This document shows positions 48,409-57,704 of a stretch of DNA of 64,000 nt, one piece after another. The stretch's first letter is position 1. Each line of letters opens with the position of its first letter. The stretch is from Corallococcus macrosporus DSM 14697 (GTDB lineage: Bacteria; Myxococcota; Myxococcia; Myxococcales; Myxococcaceae). The notes below the pieces were generated by a model. That model was given only the letters and a program-made list of their open reading frames with translations, made no database searches and was not told the DNA's origin. Where the stretch lies: positions 1,714,501 through 1,778,500 of the forward strand of contig NZ_CP022203.1 of the NCBI RefSeq assembly GCF_002305895.1, written 5' to 3'. Both the position numbers and the translations under genes were made by a program.

Positions 48409-49839
48409 CTACTCCGCGCGAGGGGCCGGACGCTGCATGACGGACAGCGGCAGCGGGGCCGGGTGCGCGTCGCGCGCGGTGTGCTCGCGCTGCTTCGGGT
48501 CCGGGCGCTCCACCACGCGGGCCACCAGGTCGTAGTCGTGGGCCTCCGTCACCTCCACGGTGACGAGCTCCCCCGGGTACGCCAGGCCGTCGTTGATGTA
48601 GACCATGCCGTCGATGTCCGGCGCCTGGCCCTGGTGGCGGCCCACCAGCAGGTGCTCCGTCTCCGGCGCGGGGCCCTCCACCAGCACCTCCAGGCGCTTG
48701 CCCACGAGCTTCTTGTTCTGCTCGCGGTTGATGCGCTTCTGGATGGCCATGACCTCGCGCCAGCGGCGCTCGATGGTCTTCTGCGGCACCTTGTCCGGCA
48801 AGTCGTACGCGGCGGTGCCCTCTTCGTCGGAGTACTGGAAGACGCCCAGGCGCTCGAAGCGCTGCGTCTTCACGAACTCCTTCAGCATCTCGAAGTCCTC
48901 TTCCGTCTCACCCGGCAGGCCGACGATGAGCGAGGTGCGCATCACCAGCCCGGGCACGCGCTCCCGCAGCTTCGTCAGCAGGCCCTTGAGGAACTCCGAG
49001 TTGCGGCCGCGCTTCATGGACAAGAGCAGCTTGTCGCTGACGTGCTGCACCGGCATGTCCAGGTAGCGGGCAATCTTCGGCTCCGAGGCCATCACGTCGA
49101 TGAGCTCGTCCGGGAAGATGCGCGGGTAGGCGTAGTGGAGGCGGATCCACTTCACGTCCACCTGCACCAGCGCCTTGAGCAGGTCGTGCAGCTTCGGGCG
49201 GCCCGGCAGGTCATGCCCGTAGGCCGTCAGGTCCTGCGCGACGAGGTTCAGCTCCTGCACGCCGCTGTCCGCGAGCTGCTTCGCCTCGGCGACGATGTCG
49301 TCGATGGTCCGCGAGCGCTGCCCGCCGCGCAGCGTGGGGATGATGCAGAAGGCGCAGGCGTTGTCGCAGCCCTCGGAAATCTTCAGGTACGCCGTGTACT
49401 TCGGCATCGAGTTGATGCGCGGCGTGTTGGCGTCGTGGATGTAGTCCGGGTCGGGAATCACCTGACGCGGCGAGGCCTCGGCGGCCAGCAGGTCACCAAT
49501 CTGGGCGTAGGCGCTGGTGCCCAGGAAGTGGTCGACCTCCGGCATCTCCTTGGCCAGCTCCTCGCCGTAGCGCTGGGACAGGCAGCCCGTCACCACCAGC
49601 GTCTGGCAGGCCCCGGACTTCTTCAGCTCGGCCATCTCCAGGATGGAGTCCACCGACTCCTGCTTGGCGGGACCGATGAAGGCGCACGTGTTGACGACGA
49701 TGACCTCGGCGTCGGACGCCTCCTGCACCAGCGTGTAGCCGCGGTGGCGCAGCGTGCCCAGCATCACCTCGGAGTCCACCCGGTTCTTCGGGCAGCCGAG
49801 GGTCATCATGTACAGGCTCTTGGGGGTGGTGGTTTCCAC
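48409..49839 (-). CDS. rimO: Ribosomal protein S12 methylthiotransferase
   Basis: 476 residues. Radical SAM enzyme that adds a methylthio group to the conserved Asp of S12. It has the N-terminal MTTase domain with its cluster cysteines ([33 protein letters not shown]), the radical SAM triad in CDNACAFC followed by [12 protein letters not shown], and the C-terminal TRAM domain ([25 protein letters not shown]). The N-terminal pattern and RGGQRSR identify RimO rather than MiaB. The C-terminus after TRAM is extended by about 30 residues. Last gene of the rnj-yajQ-CBM9-rimO series, 5 bp after its neighbour. Confidence 0.94.
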   Translation of the reverse strand: METTTPKSLYMMTLGCPKNRVDSEVMLGTLRHRGYTLVQEASDAEVIVVNTCAFIGPAKQESVDSILEMAELKKSGACQTLVVTGCLSQRYGEELAKEMPEVDHFLGTSAYAQIGDLLAAEASPRQVIPDPDYIHDANTPRINSMPKYTAYLKISEGCDNACAFCIIPTLRGGQRSRTIDDIVAEAKQLADSGVQELNLVAQDLTAYGHDLPGRPKLHDLLKALVQVDVKWIRLHYAYPRIFPDELIDVMASEPKIARYLDMPVQHVSDKLLLSMKRGRNSEFLKGLLTKLRERVPGLVMRTSLIVGLPGETEEDFEMLKEFVKTQRFERLGVFQYSDEEGTAAYDLPDKVPQKTIERRWREVMAIQKRINREQNKKLVGKRLEVLVEGPAPETEHLLVGRHQGQAPDIDGMVYINDGLAYPGELVTVEVTEAHDYDLVARVVERPDPKQREHTARDAHPAPLPLSVMQRPAPRAE

Positions 49840-49844
49840 TGCGT

Positions 49845-50948
49845 CTACCGCTTTCCGAGTTCGGTTCGCGAGAAGTGGGTCCCACTCCAGGCGAAGGTCA
49901 TGGACGTGCCGTTCGAGTAACGGATGGACAGCACGCCCTCTTCATCCAGCTCCACCGACGACGTGCGCCCCAGCGCGCAGGTAGCGGCCGGCCACTCGAG
50001 CACCCGCCGCGCCGTCTTCCCATCCACCAGGTAGATGCCGAGCCGCAGCTCGTCATCGGCGTCACATTGACCGGCGACGGCATACGGATTCTTCCCGGTC
50101 ACCACCGTGACGACGCGGCCACCGTCCGGCAGGCTGAGCGTGTCCGGCACGTTCAGGTCCGCCGTCGAGGGGATGATGGCGTCCGGGGCCACCAGGCCGC
50201 GCAGCAGGGAAGGCGTCAGCTCCCCGTCCGCCTGGGCCCAGGCCGGGTAGCTCATGTAGTCCCAGCCCAGCCACCCGTCCTGCCGGGGCTCGAGCGTGCT
50301 GACACTCTCCGGCGGCTTCAGCTTGAGGCCCTTGCGCGGCTCGTCCGGCAGGCGCAGCGCGTCCCCCACCATGGTGCCGCTCTGGCAGTTGGAGATGGAG
50401 GCGGCCTTGCCGTCCGCGCTGTCCCGGTCCTCGTAGGTGAGGCACAGGTCCATCACCAGCGGGTCCACGGCGGGGAAGCGGGGGAAGGCGCGCACCGGCA
50501 CCGACGCCATCATGCGCAGCTTGTTGCCCTGGCGCTGCACGGCGGCCGTCACCAGGTCCTGGGCGAACTGCGGCGTGCCGCTGTCCGCGCCCGACGCGCG
50601 CTTGCCGTCGAAGGCGAAGCGCCACGTATAGCCGGTGGACGTGGGGCCGGTGCCCGGGAAGTAGAGGGACAGCGTGAGCAGGTCCCCGGCCTGGAGCTGG
50701 TCGTCGGTGGCTTCCACGCCGACGTACAGCGTGTCCTTGCGCGCGCCCACCTTGGCGGTGAAGGACGCGGTGGCCCCTTCGGGGACGACGGGCTTGAGCA
50801 CCAGCGGCGACGCGAAGGCCTTCAGGCCACCCTGGATGCGCGGGGGCCTGGAGAGCGAGGGAACCGGCTTGGAGGCGCGCTCCGCCTGGGCGGACGCCAC
50901 GCCCGGGGCGCAGAACAGAAGGCAGAAGGACAGGGCGGTCGCGCGCAT
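49845..50948 (-). CDS. Secreted CBM9-like beta-sandwich protein
   Basis: 367 residues. Signal peptide [20 protein letters not shown]. Residues about 30-190 look like a CBM9/DOMON-type beta-sandwich ([47 protein letters not shown]), a fold that binds sugars or heme. The C-terminal half is a second beta-rich region ending in [16 protein letters not shown]. No catalytic residues are recognised. ATG 50948 has a close AGAGG; an in-frame TTG at 50960 is less likely. Sits between yajQ (8 bp) and rimO (5 bp). Confidence 0.65.
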   Translation of the reverse strand: MRATALSFCLLFCAPGVASAQAERASKPVPSLSRPPRIQGGLKAFASPLVLKPVVPEGATASFTAKVGARKDTLYVGVEATDDQLQAGDLLTLSLYFPGTGPTSTGYTWRFAFDGKRASGADSGTPQFAQDLVTAAVQRQGNKLRMMASVPVRAFPRFPAVDPLVMDLCLTYEDRDSADGKAASISNCQSGTMVGDALRLPDEPRKGLKLKPPESVSTLEPRQDGWLGWDYMSYPAWAQADGELTPSLLRGLVAPDAIIPSTADLNVPDTLSLPDGGRVVTVVTGKNPYAVAGQCDADDELRLGIYLVDGKTARRVLEWPAATCALGRTSSVELDEEGVLSIRYSNGTSMTFAWSGTHFSRTELGKR

Positions 50949-50956
50949 GGGCCTCT

Positions 50957-51454
50957 TCAATCGCGGAAGTTGGTGAACTGCATGTCCAGCTTCAGCCGGT
51001 CCTGCTCCTTGCGGAACAGGGCGATGGCCGCCTGGAGGTCGTCCCGGTTCTTGCCCGTGACGCGGAGCTGGTCGGCTTGGATGGAGCCCTGGACCTTCAT
51101 CTTGGACTCCTTCAGCAGCTTCACCAGCTCCTTGGACTTGTCCACGGGGATGCCCTGCTGGAGCTTGATGGTCTGCTTCACGTTGTGAAGGCCCGTCTTC
51201 TCGATGTCGCCATACTCCAGCGCGAACAGGCTGATGTTCCGCTTGGCCAGCTTCGCCAGGAGCACTTCCTTGGCGGCCTGGACGCGGTCCTCGCTGTTGG
51301 CCTTCACGGTGATGGCGGTATGGTCCGGCGCCAGCACGACATCCGCATGGGTGCCCTGGAAGTCGTACCGGGTGCTGAGCTCCTTCTTGGTCTGGTTGAC
51401 CGCGTTGTCGAGCTCAGCGAGGTCGATTTTCGAGACGACGTCGAAGGATGGCAT
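50957..51454 (-). CDS. yajQ: YajQ-family nucleotide-binding protein
   Basis: 165 residues. Two ferredoxin-like repeats: MPSFDVVSKIDLAELDNAVNQ, YDFQGTHADV, and the C-terminal KKVQGSIQ-like KMKVQGSIQADQLRVTGKNRDDLQ with FTNFRD. Some members bind c-di-GMP and act as transcription co-regulators; others bind RNA or are chaperone-like. The role here is open. It lies between rnj and the CBM9-like gene, close enough (21 and 8 bp) for one operon. Confidence 0.94.
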   Translation of the reverse strand: MPSFDVVSKIDLAELDNAVNQTKKELSTRYDFQGTHADVVLAPDHTAITVKANSEDRVQAAKEVLLAKLAKRNISLFALEYGDIEKTGLHNVKQTIKLQQGIPVDKSKELVKLLKESKMKVQGSIQADQLRVTGKNRDDLQAAIALFRKEQDRLKLDMQFTNFRD

Positions 51455-51475
51455 GGGCAGCGGCCCTTACCATAC

Positions 51476-53116
51476 CTACACCCGGACGACCAAGGGCACC
51501 ACCAGGGCGCGCTTGGCGGTGTACGCCCTGAAGGCCCGCCGCACGGCGCGGGTGAGTTCCTCTCTCACCAGGGCGTCATCGCCCCGCAGGACGGGGGACA
51601 GCTCCTCGAAGAACGCCCGCGCGTCCTGGGCCACCCGGGGGAGGAGGACCTGTTCGTCCAGGGACAGGCCCTGGCCGGACAACTGCGGCCCCGCCACCAC
51701 CTTCTGGGAGTCCCGCTGGAGCACCACCACCGCGGCCACGATGCCCGTCTCCGACAGCCGGATGCGCTCCTGGAGCGTGTCCGGCGTCACCCGGCCGGGG
51801 CCGAACCGGTCCTTCAGGACGCGTCCGGACGGGACGCTGCCGGTGAAGCGCCCCCGGCCCTCCTCGAAGGTGATGATGTCGCCGTCCTGCGCCAGCAGGC
51901 ACTGGGCGGGCTCCAGGCCGGCCTCGCGCGCGGTGAGCAGGTGCTTGTGCAGGTGGCGGCCCTCGCCGTGGACGGGGATGAAGTGGGCCGGGCGCACCAG
52001 GTCCAGCACGCGCCGCTGCTGGGGCTGGCTGGCGTGGCCGGAGACGTGGATGCCCGGCTCCACCTGGGCATAGGCCACCTTCGCCCCGCGCCACTGGAGC
52101 GCGTCGATGAGCGCGCCCACGGAGCGCTCGTTGCCGGGGATGGGGCGCGAGCTGAGCACCACCAGGTCGCCGGGGTTCAGCCGCACCGGCCCGTCCCCCG
52201 CCGCGAGCTGGGACAGCCCGGCCCGCGGCTCGCCCTGGGCGCCGGTGGTCAGCACCAGCACCCGCTGCGCGGGCAGCGCCGGCACCGTGTCCACGTGGAC
52301 GAAGAGCGAGTCGGGCACGTCCAGGTAGCCCAGCGCCCGCGCCATCTCCACGTTGCGGAGCATGCTGCGGCCCTGCAGGGCCACCTTGCGCCCCAGCCGC
52401 TCGGCCAGCGCCAGCAGGTGCCGCACCCGGTGGAGGTTGGAGGAGAAGAGGGCGACGATGATGCGCCCGGTGGCGCCCTGGAAGAGGCGCTCGAAGGTCT
52501 GCTCCACCACGCGCTCGCTGCCCGTCTCCTCCGTCACCTCGGAGTTGGTGGAGTCGGAGAGCAGGCACAGCACGCCCTCCTCGCCGGCCTCGCCCCAGCG
52601 CTCCAGGTCCGTGCGCAGCCCGTCGATGGGGTCCGGGTCCAGCTTGAAGTCGCCGGTGTGGATGAGGGTGCCTTCGGGCGTGCGCAGGATGAAGCCCACC
52701 GCGTCCGGCACGGTGTGCGTGACGCGGCTGGCCTCCACGCGGAAGGCCGTGCCCACGGTGAAGGGCTCGCGCGGCTCGATTTCGCGCAGGTCCGCCTCGA
52801 TGCCCAGCTCCTCCAGCCGGTGGCGCGCCATGGCCAGGGTGAAGCGCGTGCCGTAGACGGGGACGGGCACCTCGTTGAGCAGGTAGGGCAGCGCGCCCAG
52901 GTGGTCCTCATGGCCATGCGTGAGCAGCACGCCCTTGAGCTGCGCGGCGTTCTGCTTCAGGTGGCTGAAGTCCGGGATGATGATGTCCACGCCGGGCATC
53001 CCCGAGGAGGGGAACATCAGCCCGGCGTCGATGAGCAGCAGCTCCCCACGGCAGGCGATGACCATGGAGTTGAGGCCGATTTCGCCCAGGCCGCCCAGGG
53101 GTATGACTTGAAGCAT
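51476..53116 (-). CDS. rnj: Ribonuclease J
   Basis: 546 residues. Metallo-beta-lactamase/beta-CASP ribonuclease for 5'-exo and endo cleavage in mRNA decay and rRNA maturation. The zinc site THGHEDH (67-72), the HTGDFKLD signature and the beta-CASP motif B/C region (SGHASQPQQ, PVHGEGRHLHKH) are intact. RNase J C-terminal domain to LVVPLVVRV. First gene of a minus-strand operon with yajQ. 70 bp separate it from the kinase gene upstream. Confidence 0.94.
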   Translation of the reverse strand: MLQVIPLGGLGEIGLNSMVIACRGELLLIDAGLMFPSSGMPGVDIIIPDFSHLKQNAAQLKGVLLTHGHEDHLGALPYLLNEVPVPVYGTRFTLAMARHRLEELGIEADLREIEPREPFTVGTAFRVEASRVTHTVPDAVGFILRTPEGTLIHTGDFKLDPDPIDGLRTDLERWGEAGEEGVLCLLSDSTNSEVTEETGSERVVEQTFERLFQGATGRIIVALFSSNLHRVRHLLALAERLGRKVALQGRSMLRNVEMARALGYLDVPDSLFVHVDTVPALPAQRVLVLTTGAQGEPRAGLSQLAAGDGPVRLNPGDLVVLSSRPIPGNERSVGALIDALQWRGAKVAYAQVEPGIHVSGHASQPQQRRVLDLVRPAHFIPVHGEGRHLHKHLLTAREAGLEPAQCLLAQDGDIITFEEGRGRFTGSVPSGRVLKDRFGPGRVTPDTLQERIRLSETGIVAAVVVLQRDSQKVVAGPQLSGQGLSLDEQVLLPRVAQDARAFFEELSPVLRGDDALVREELTRAVRRAFRAYTAKRALVVPLVVRV

Positions 53117-53186
53117 CGGATGAAGTCTAAGGACTCACCTCGCCGGGCGCGGTGGAAAGTGATGGAGGTGGATGTAGGGCCGGAGG

Positions 53187-56100
53187 TCAGCGCCGGCGGC
53201 GCCGCAGGTCCTGGAGCCAGTCGCGGACGTGGCTGGCCTCGGTGGCGTAGACGGGCTCCTCGTCCGTGTAGAAGCGCAGGGCCTGGGTGGCCAGTCCGCG
53301 GGCCCGGGGCCCGTCCTGCTTCACCAGGGCCTGGGCCAGGGCGAAGCGGGTGCTCGCCAGGTCCTCGGCGGGCCCGGGGTGGGTGGTGCGGAGCGCGAGC
53401 GCCCGTTCCAGCAGGGGGCGGGCCTCGCGGCTCCTGCCCAGGGCGTGCAGGGCCCGGCCCAGCGTGGTGAGGGGGGCCGCCACGTCCGGGTGGTCCTTCT
53501 GGAAGGCCTCGTAGGCCGCGATGCTGCGGCGGGCGTAGTCCGCGGCGTCGCGGGCCTTTCCCTCGCGCAGGGCCAGGGCTCCGAGCAGGGCCAGGTCGGT
53601 GGCGGTCTCCGGATGCTCGGGGCCAAAGGCCTTCAGGTCCACCGCCAGCGCGCGCTCGCGCAGCGGCCGGGACTCGCCGTGCCGGCCCAGGGCCTCCAGG
53701 GCCTCGGCGAGGTTGTTGAGCGGGTAGCTCAGCGTGGCGCTTTCGCGGCCCAGCGACTGCTCCTCCAGCCGGATGGCGCGCTGGAGGTAGGGGATGGCCT
53801 CCTCGAAGCGGCGGACGATGACCAGGTGGTAGCCCATGGCGTTGGCGGCCATGGCCGTCTGGGGATGGTCCGGGCCGAGCACGCGCTCGGTGGTCTCCAG
53901 CACGCGGCGCAGCAGCGCCATGGCGTGCTCCGTCTCCGGCGTGCGCGACAGGGCGGCGGCCTGGTTGCGGAGGGACTCCAGCGTCAGCAGGTGCTCGGGG
54001 CCCAGCTCCTTCTCGCGCAGCGCCGCGGAGCGGCCAAAGGCCTCCGCCGCCTGGGTGTACTGCCCTCGGAGGAAGGCGTTGCGGCCCAGGCTCGTCTGGA
54101 GCAGGGCCTCCAGCTCGGAAGCCCCGCCCGCGCGCTGGATGGAGGCGCGCGCCTGGTCCACCGTCCACGACTCCAGGGTGGGCTCGGCGGAGACGGTCGT
54201 CACCAGCCGCGCCGCGGCCCGCGCCGCGAGCTGGTCATGGCGGTGGGCCTGCGCGGTGAAGAGGGACTCGCGCAGGGCCGCGGCGGCGCGTGCGTCGTCC
54301 CCCGTGACGAGCCCGAGCCGGCCCTCCAGCTCCAGCGCCTCCGCGAGCACCGGGCCGTAGCCGAGCTGCCGCGCCTCGGCCAGCACCGCCTTCGCTTCTT
54401 CCTGGGCCTGGGGGTAGCGGCCGGCGTCCACCAGGGCCGTGGCCCGGTCCACCCGGGCGCGCAGGGCCTCCACCTGCTGCCGCTGCCCCGCGGGCTCCGA
54501 CAAGCCCAGCCAGAGCGCATCCACGTCCGCGCACGCGGCGACGGGGGGCAGGCGCTGCGCCGCGTCCGGCGCGGCCGCCAGCGCCGCCGCGTCCGTCTGG
54601 GCGAGCACGCCCGTCAGCGCCACCAGCGCGGAGTGGCGCCGGTCCAGACACGCCATGCGCAGCGCGAGCTCGTGGTCCGACTGGTGGCCCAGGACGCGGG
54701 TGGCCTCGCAGGCCTCGCGGTGCATCCGGGTCCACTCGTTCGCGAAGCCGTCCAGGGTCGTCGCCACGCGCTCGAAGGCGGCGGAGGCGTGGACCTTGCC
54801 CGTGGCCGCGAAGGCCTGCTGGATTTCGGCCCGGCGCGCCGCGTCCCAGACGCCCGCCAGCCGCGCCTCGGGGTCCGGACACGGGCCGCCGCGCTGCGAG
54901 CCCACGAGCAGCCAGGTGACGGCGACGACGCTGTTGAGCAGCAGCGACGCGGCGGCCACCGTGCCCCGGCGGCGCCAGGCCGCCAGCGGGTCCGCGCCCA
55001 GGGCCTCCAGCAGCACGCCCATGGAGGGGAAGCGCGCCTCGGGGATGGGGGACAGGCCGCGCGTGACGGCGCGCAGCACCCAGGCGGGGACGCGGCTGCC
55101 CCGGGGCGGGGGACGCACGCGGCCGGAGCGGGCTTCTTCCAGGTATTCGTCCGGGCGCTTGCCGTTGAACGGAAGCTGTCCGTAGAGGGCTTCGTAGAGG
55201 GACGCGCAGAAGCTGAACTGGTCGCCGCGCGCGTCGATGCGCCCGTCCTCGTGCTGCTCGGGTGGCATGTACGCGGGCGTGCCCATGACGAGCCCGGCCT
55301 CCGTGAGCGCCGTCTGGAGCAGGTCCTCCGGGGCCACGCGCGGCAGCGCGGGCGTGGTGCCCCGGCCCGCCTCGGCCGCGTCGAGGTCCGCGGTGGTGCG
55401 GGCCAGCCCGAAGTCCGTCACCTGCGCCCGGCCTTCCTTGCTGACCAGCACGTTGGCGGGCTTGAAGTCGCGGTGGACCAGCCCGGCCGCGTGCGCGGCG
55501 GCGAGCCCCCGGCCCGCCTGGCGGAAGATGTCGAGCACCTCGCGCCAGGTGCGGTGCTCGGCGCGCAGCCAGTGGCGCAGGGACAGGCCGTCCACCCGCT
55601 CCATGGCGATGAAGACGCGCCCCGCGAAGGTGCCCGCGTCGTAGACGGAGACGACGTTGGGGTGGGAGAGCCGCGCCATCGCCTGGGCTTCCCGCAGCAG
55701 CCGGGACGCGCCGTCCGAGCGCGCCGCCGGGTTGGCATCCGGGTGCAGCAGCTTGATGGCCACGCGCCGGTGCAGCTCCGGGTCATAGGCGCTGTAGACG
55801 GCGCCCATGCCTCCCGCGCCCAGCGTGTCGAGGATGTGGTAGCGGCCCACGCGGACCTGCCCCGAGTCCCGGGGCTCGGTGTCCTCCGCGTTCTTGCGCG
55901 CGGGCGAGCGGCCCGCCTTCCCCATGCCCCCGCTCGCGGGCGGCGCCTTGGCGGGCATGGGCGCCATGGGAATGGACAGGGTGACGCGGGAGCCGCGCGC
56001 CTCCGCAGCGGCGGAGAGCAGCCGGCCTCCATGCGGCAGCACATGGGCGCCGGCGAAGTTCTTTCCGCTCCCGCCGGGCGAGGGCGCCCCCTCATGGGCG

Positions 56101-56642
56101 GCGGGGAGGATGCGTCCGCTCAGGTCCTGCGGCGGCGTGGGCGGTGGCACGGCGACGGAGGTGGGTGGGGGCGGGGCGGGCGGCGCGGCGAGCCCGGAGG
56201 GCGCCGGAAGCGCGGAGGGCGCGGCGGAGAAGCCGGGCGCCGCTGGCGCGGGGGGCGCGGCCAGGGCGCCAGGCCCCTCCGGCGGGGGCGCGTCCAGGTG
56301 CGCGGCGAGCCCGGTCCGCCGGACGGCGTGCCGAGGCGTGCGCTCGCCGGCCTTGTTCATGGGCGCCGTCGGCTGGCGGAGCGCTGGCCCGCTCCCGACG
56401 CGGATGAGCTCGGTGGGGAGGGTGTCGTCCTCGGGAGGGCCCCCCGCGGAGGTGGCCGTGTCCGTCACGATGTCCCGCGCGGCGGCGGTCCGTTGCGCCG
56501 CCGCGCCAGGCGGCGTCACCCGCGCCAGCAACTGGGCGCATTGGCGGCAGCCCTCCGCGTGTCTGCGCAGTGGACTGGATTCCGAGGCACGAAGCTGTCC
56601 AGCGGCGAGCGCGCGCGCGGTGATTTCGTCAAAGCAGGCCAC
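53187..56642 (-). CDS. Transmembrane Ser/Thr protein kinase with TPR domain
   Basis: 1151 residues. GTG start. Residues 1-45 have a H-x3-C-x2-C knuckle (HAEGCRQC) of the anti-sigma zinc-finger kind. A Pro/Ala-rich linker leads to the kinase (about 275-545): GAGGMGAVY, Lys297 (VAIKLL), HRDFKPAN with Asp392, DFGLART and MPPEQ. One membrane helix follows (about 562-583: VAAASLLLNSVVAVTWLLV). The outer half, about 560 residues, has many TPR motifs (ALREKELGPEHLLTLESLRNQ, ETTERVLGPDHPQTAMAANAMG) typical of kinesin-light-chain-like repeats. This inside-kinase, outside-TPR layout is common in myxobacteria. It is likely active; its signal and target are unknown. It converges with no gene and is divergent from the MaoC-like gene. 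Confidence 0.9.
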   Translation of the reverse strand: MACFDEITARALAAGQLRASESSPLRRHAEGCRQCAQLLARVTPPGAAAQRTAAARDIVTDTATSAGGPPEDDTLPTELIRVGSGPALRQPTAPMNKAGERTPRHAVRRTGLAAHLDAPPPEGPGALAAPPAPAAPGFSAAPSALPAPSGLAAPPAPPPPTSVAVPPPTPPQDLSGRILPAAHEGAPSPGGSGKNFAGAHVLPHGGRLLSAAAEARGSRVTLSIPMAPMPAKAPPASGGMGKAGRSPARKNAEDTEPRDSGQVRVGRYHILDTLGAGGMGAVYSAYDPELHRRVAIKLLHPDANPAARSDGASRLLREAQAMARLSHPNVVSVYDAGTFAGRVFIAMERVDGLSLRHWLRAEHRTWREVLDIFRQAGRGLAAAHAAGLVHRDFKPANVLVSKEGRAQVTDFGLARTTADLDAAEAGRGTTPALPRVAPEDLLQTALTEAGLVMGTPAYMPPEQHEDGRIDARGDQFSFCASLYEALYGQLPFNGKRPDEYLEEARSGRVRPPPRGSRVPAWVLRAVTRGLSPIPEARFPSMGVLLEALGADPLAAWRRRGTVAAASLLLNSVVAVTWLLVGSQRGGPCPDPEARLAGVWDAARRAEIQQAFAATGKVHASAAFERVATTLDGFANEWTRMHREACEATRVLGHQSDHELALRMACLDRRHSALVALTGVLAQTDAAALAAAPDAAQRLPPVAACADVDALWLGLSEPAGQRQQVEALRARVDRATALVDAGRYPQAQEEAKAVLAEARQLGYGPVLAEALELEGRLGLVTGDDARAAAALRESLFTAQAHRHDQLAARAAARLVTTVSAEPTLESWTVDQARASIQRAGGASELEALLQTSLGRNAFLRGQYTQAAEAFGRSAALREKELGPEHLLTLESLRNQAAALSRTPETEHAMALLRRVLETTERVLGPDHPQTAMAANAMGYHLVIVRRFEEAIPYLQRAIRLEEQSLGRESATLSYPLNNLAEALEALGRHGESRPLRERALAVDLKAFGPEHPETATDLALLGALALREGKARDAADYARRSIAAYEAFQKDHPDVAAPLTTLGRALHALGRSREARPLLERALALRTTHPGPAEDLASTRFALAQALVKQDGPRARGLATQALRFYTDEEPVYATEASHVRDWLQDLRRRRR

Positions 56643-56788
56643 GGAAGGGAGGGTTCTCCCATGCTCCGTGTCTCCGAGAAAGGGGGCTTTACATTCCAGA
56701 CCGTCCTTTCATGGACTCTCTGCTTCCCGCCCGGACCCGCGCGTGCTGCCATGCGGTACGTCCGGCTGCGTCATCCTGGAGTCCCAAC

Positions 56789-57691
56789 GTGTCCCACACT
56801 TCGCCCTCACTCGAACTCGCCAGGCCCCCGCTGCTCGCCAGGGAGTTGTTGCGCGCCGCCGTGGCCCGCCGCCCCGCGCGGCCGGGAGCAGTGCCCCGCC
56901 TGGACGTGCGGGTGAGAGGCTTCACCCCGGACGCCGGCCAACTGGCGCGCTACCGGGAGGTGTGTGGCTTTCCCGAGGACGGCTACCTGCCGCTGCCCTT
57001 TCCCCAGGTGCTGGCGACGTCGCTGCATCTGACGCTGCTCAACCATCCGGACTTTCCCTACCGGCTGCTGGGCATGGTGCACGTGCGCAATCACATCCAG
57101 CAGCAGCGCCGTCTGCGCGCGGGCGCGCGGCTCTCCGTGCATGCGTGGGTGGAAGGTCAGCGTGAGGCCCGGCAGGGGCGCGAGCTGGACCTGCACACGG
57201 AGGTGGAGGAGGACGGGGCGTTGGTGTGGAGCGCCGTCACCACCATGCTGCGCCGCCTGCCCGGAATGGGAGAGCGGCCCCGGGAGGCGGGACGCCCTCC
57301 GGCCACGGACGAGGCGCAAGTCTTCGCGGACAGCCGCCCGGCGAGCTGGTCCGTGCCGGAGAACGCCGGCCGCCGCTACGCCCGGGCCTCGGGGGACTAC
57401 AATCCCATCCATCTGTATGGCTTCACGGCGCGCCCGTTTGGCTTTCCCCGCGCCATCGTCCACGGGATGTGGACCGTGGGGCGCTGCGTGGCGGAGATGG
57501 GGGAGGCCGCGGAGGCGCCCGCGCTCACGCTGAACTCGGAGTTCCGCCGTCCGCTCCTGCTTCCCTCCCGGGTCGTCTTCCAGACCGCCCCGCAGCCGGA
57601 GGGCGCCGTGGCCTACCGGGTGATGGCCGAGGACGGGCAGCCCCACCTGCTGGGCCGCCTGTCACCGGAGGGGGCCCCGCGGGCGCGGTGA
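56789..57691 (+). CDS. MaoC-like hotdog-fold dehydratase
   Basis: 300 residues. The C-terminal half holds the MaoC/R-hydratase motif ASGDYNPIHLYGFTARPFGF followed by RAIVHGMW, with the catalytic Asp and His of (R)-specific enoyl-CoA hydratase. The N-terminal half is a second, degenerate hotdog (FPQVLATSLHLTLLNHPDFPYRLLGMVHV). The double-hotdog arrangement is that of 2-enoyl-CoA hydratases of beta-oxidation or polyketide use; the substrate is unknown. The GTG at 56789 has GGAG 7 nt upstream and is preferred over the ATG at 56711. Converges with the polysaccharide deacetylase gene. Confidence 0.85.
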   Translation: MSHTSPSLELARPPLLARELLRAAVARRPARPGAVPRLDVRVRGFTPDAGQLARYREVCGFPEDGYLPLPFPQVLATSLHLTLLNHPDFPYRLLGMVHVRNHIQQQRRLRAGARLSVHAWVEGQREARQGRELDLHTEVEEDGALVWSAVTTMLRRLPGMGERPREAGRPPATDEAQVFADSRPASWSVPENAGRRYARASGDYNPIHLYGFTARPFGFPRAIVHGMWTVGRCVAEMGEAAEAPALTLNSEFRRPLLLPSRVVFQTAPQPEGAVAYRVMAEDGQPHLLGRLSPEGAPRAR

Positions 57692-57704
57692 GGCCAGGGG
57701 GCCT

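Noticed and set aside
53229-56915. A 1228-codon plus-strand frame opposite the large TPR kinase
   Set aside because: Antisense shadow of the kinase gene; composition is Gly/Arg/Ala/Val-rich and no motif is present.
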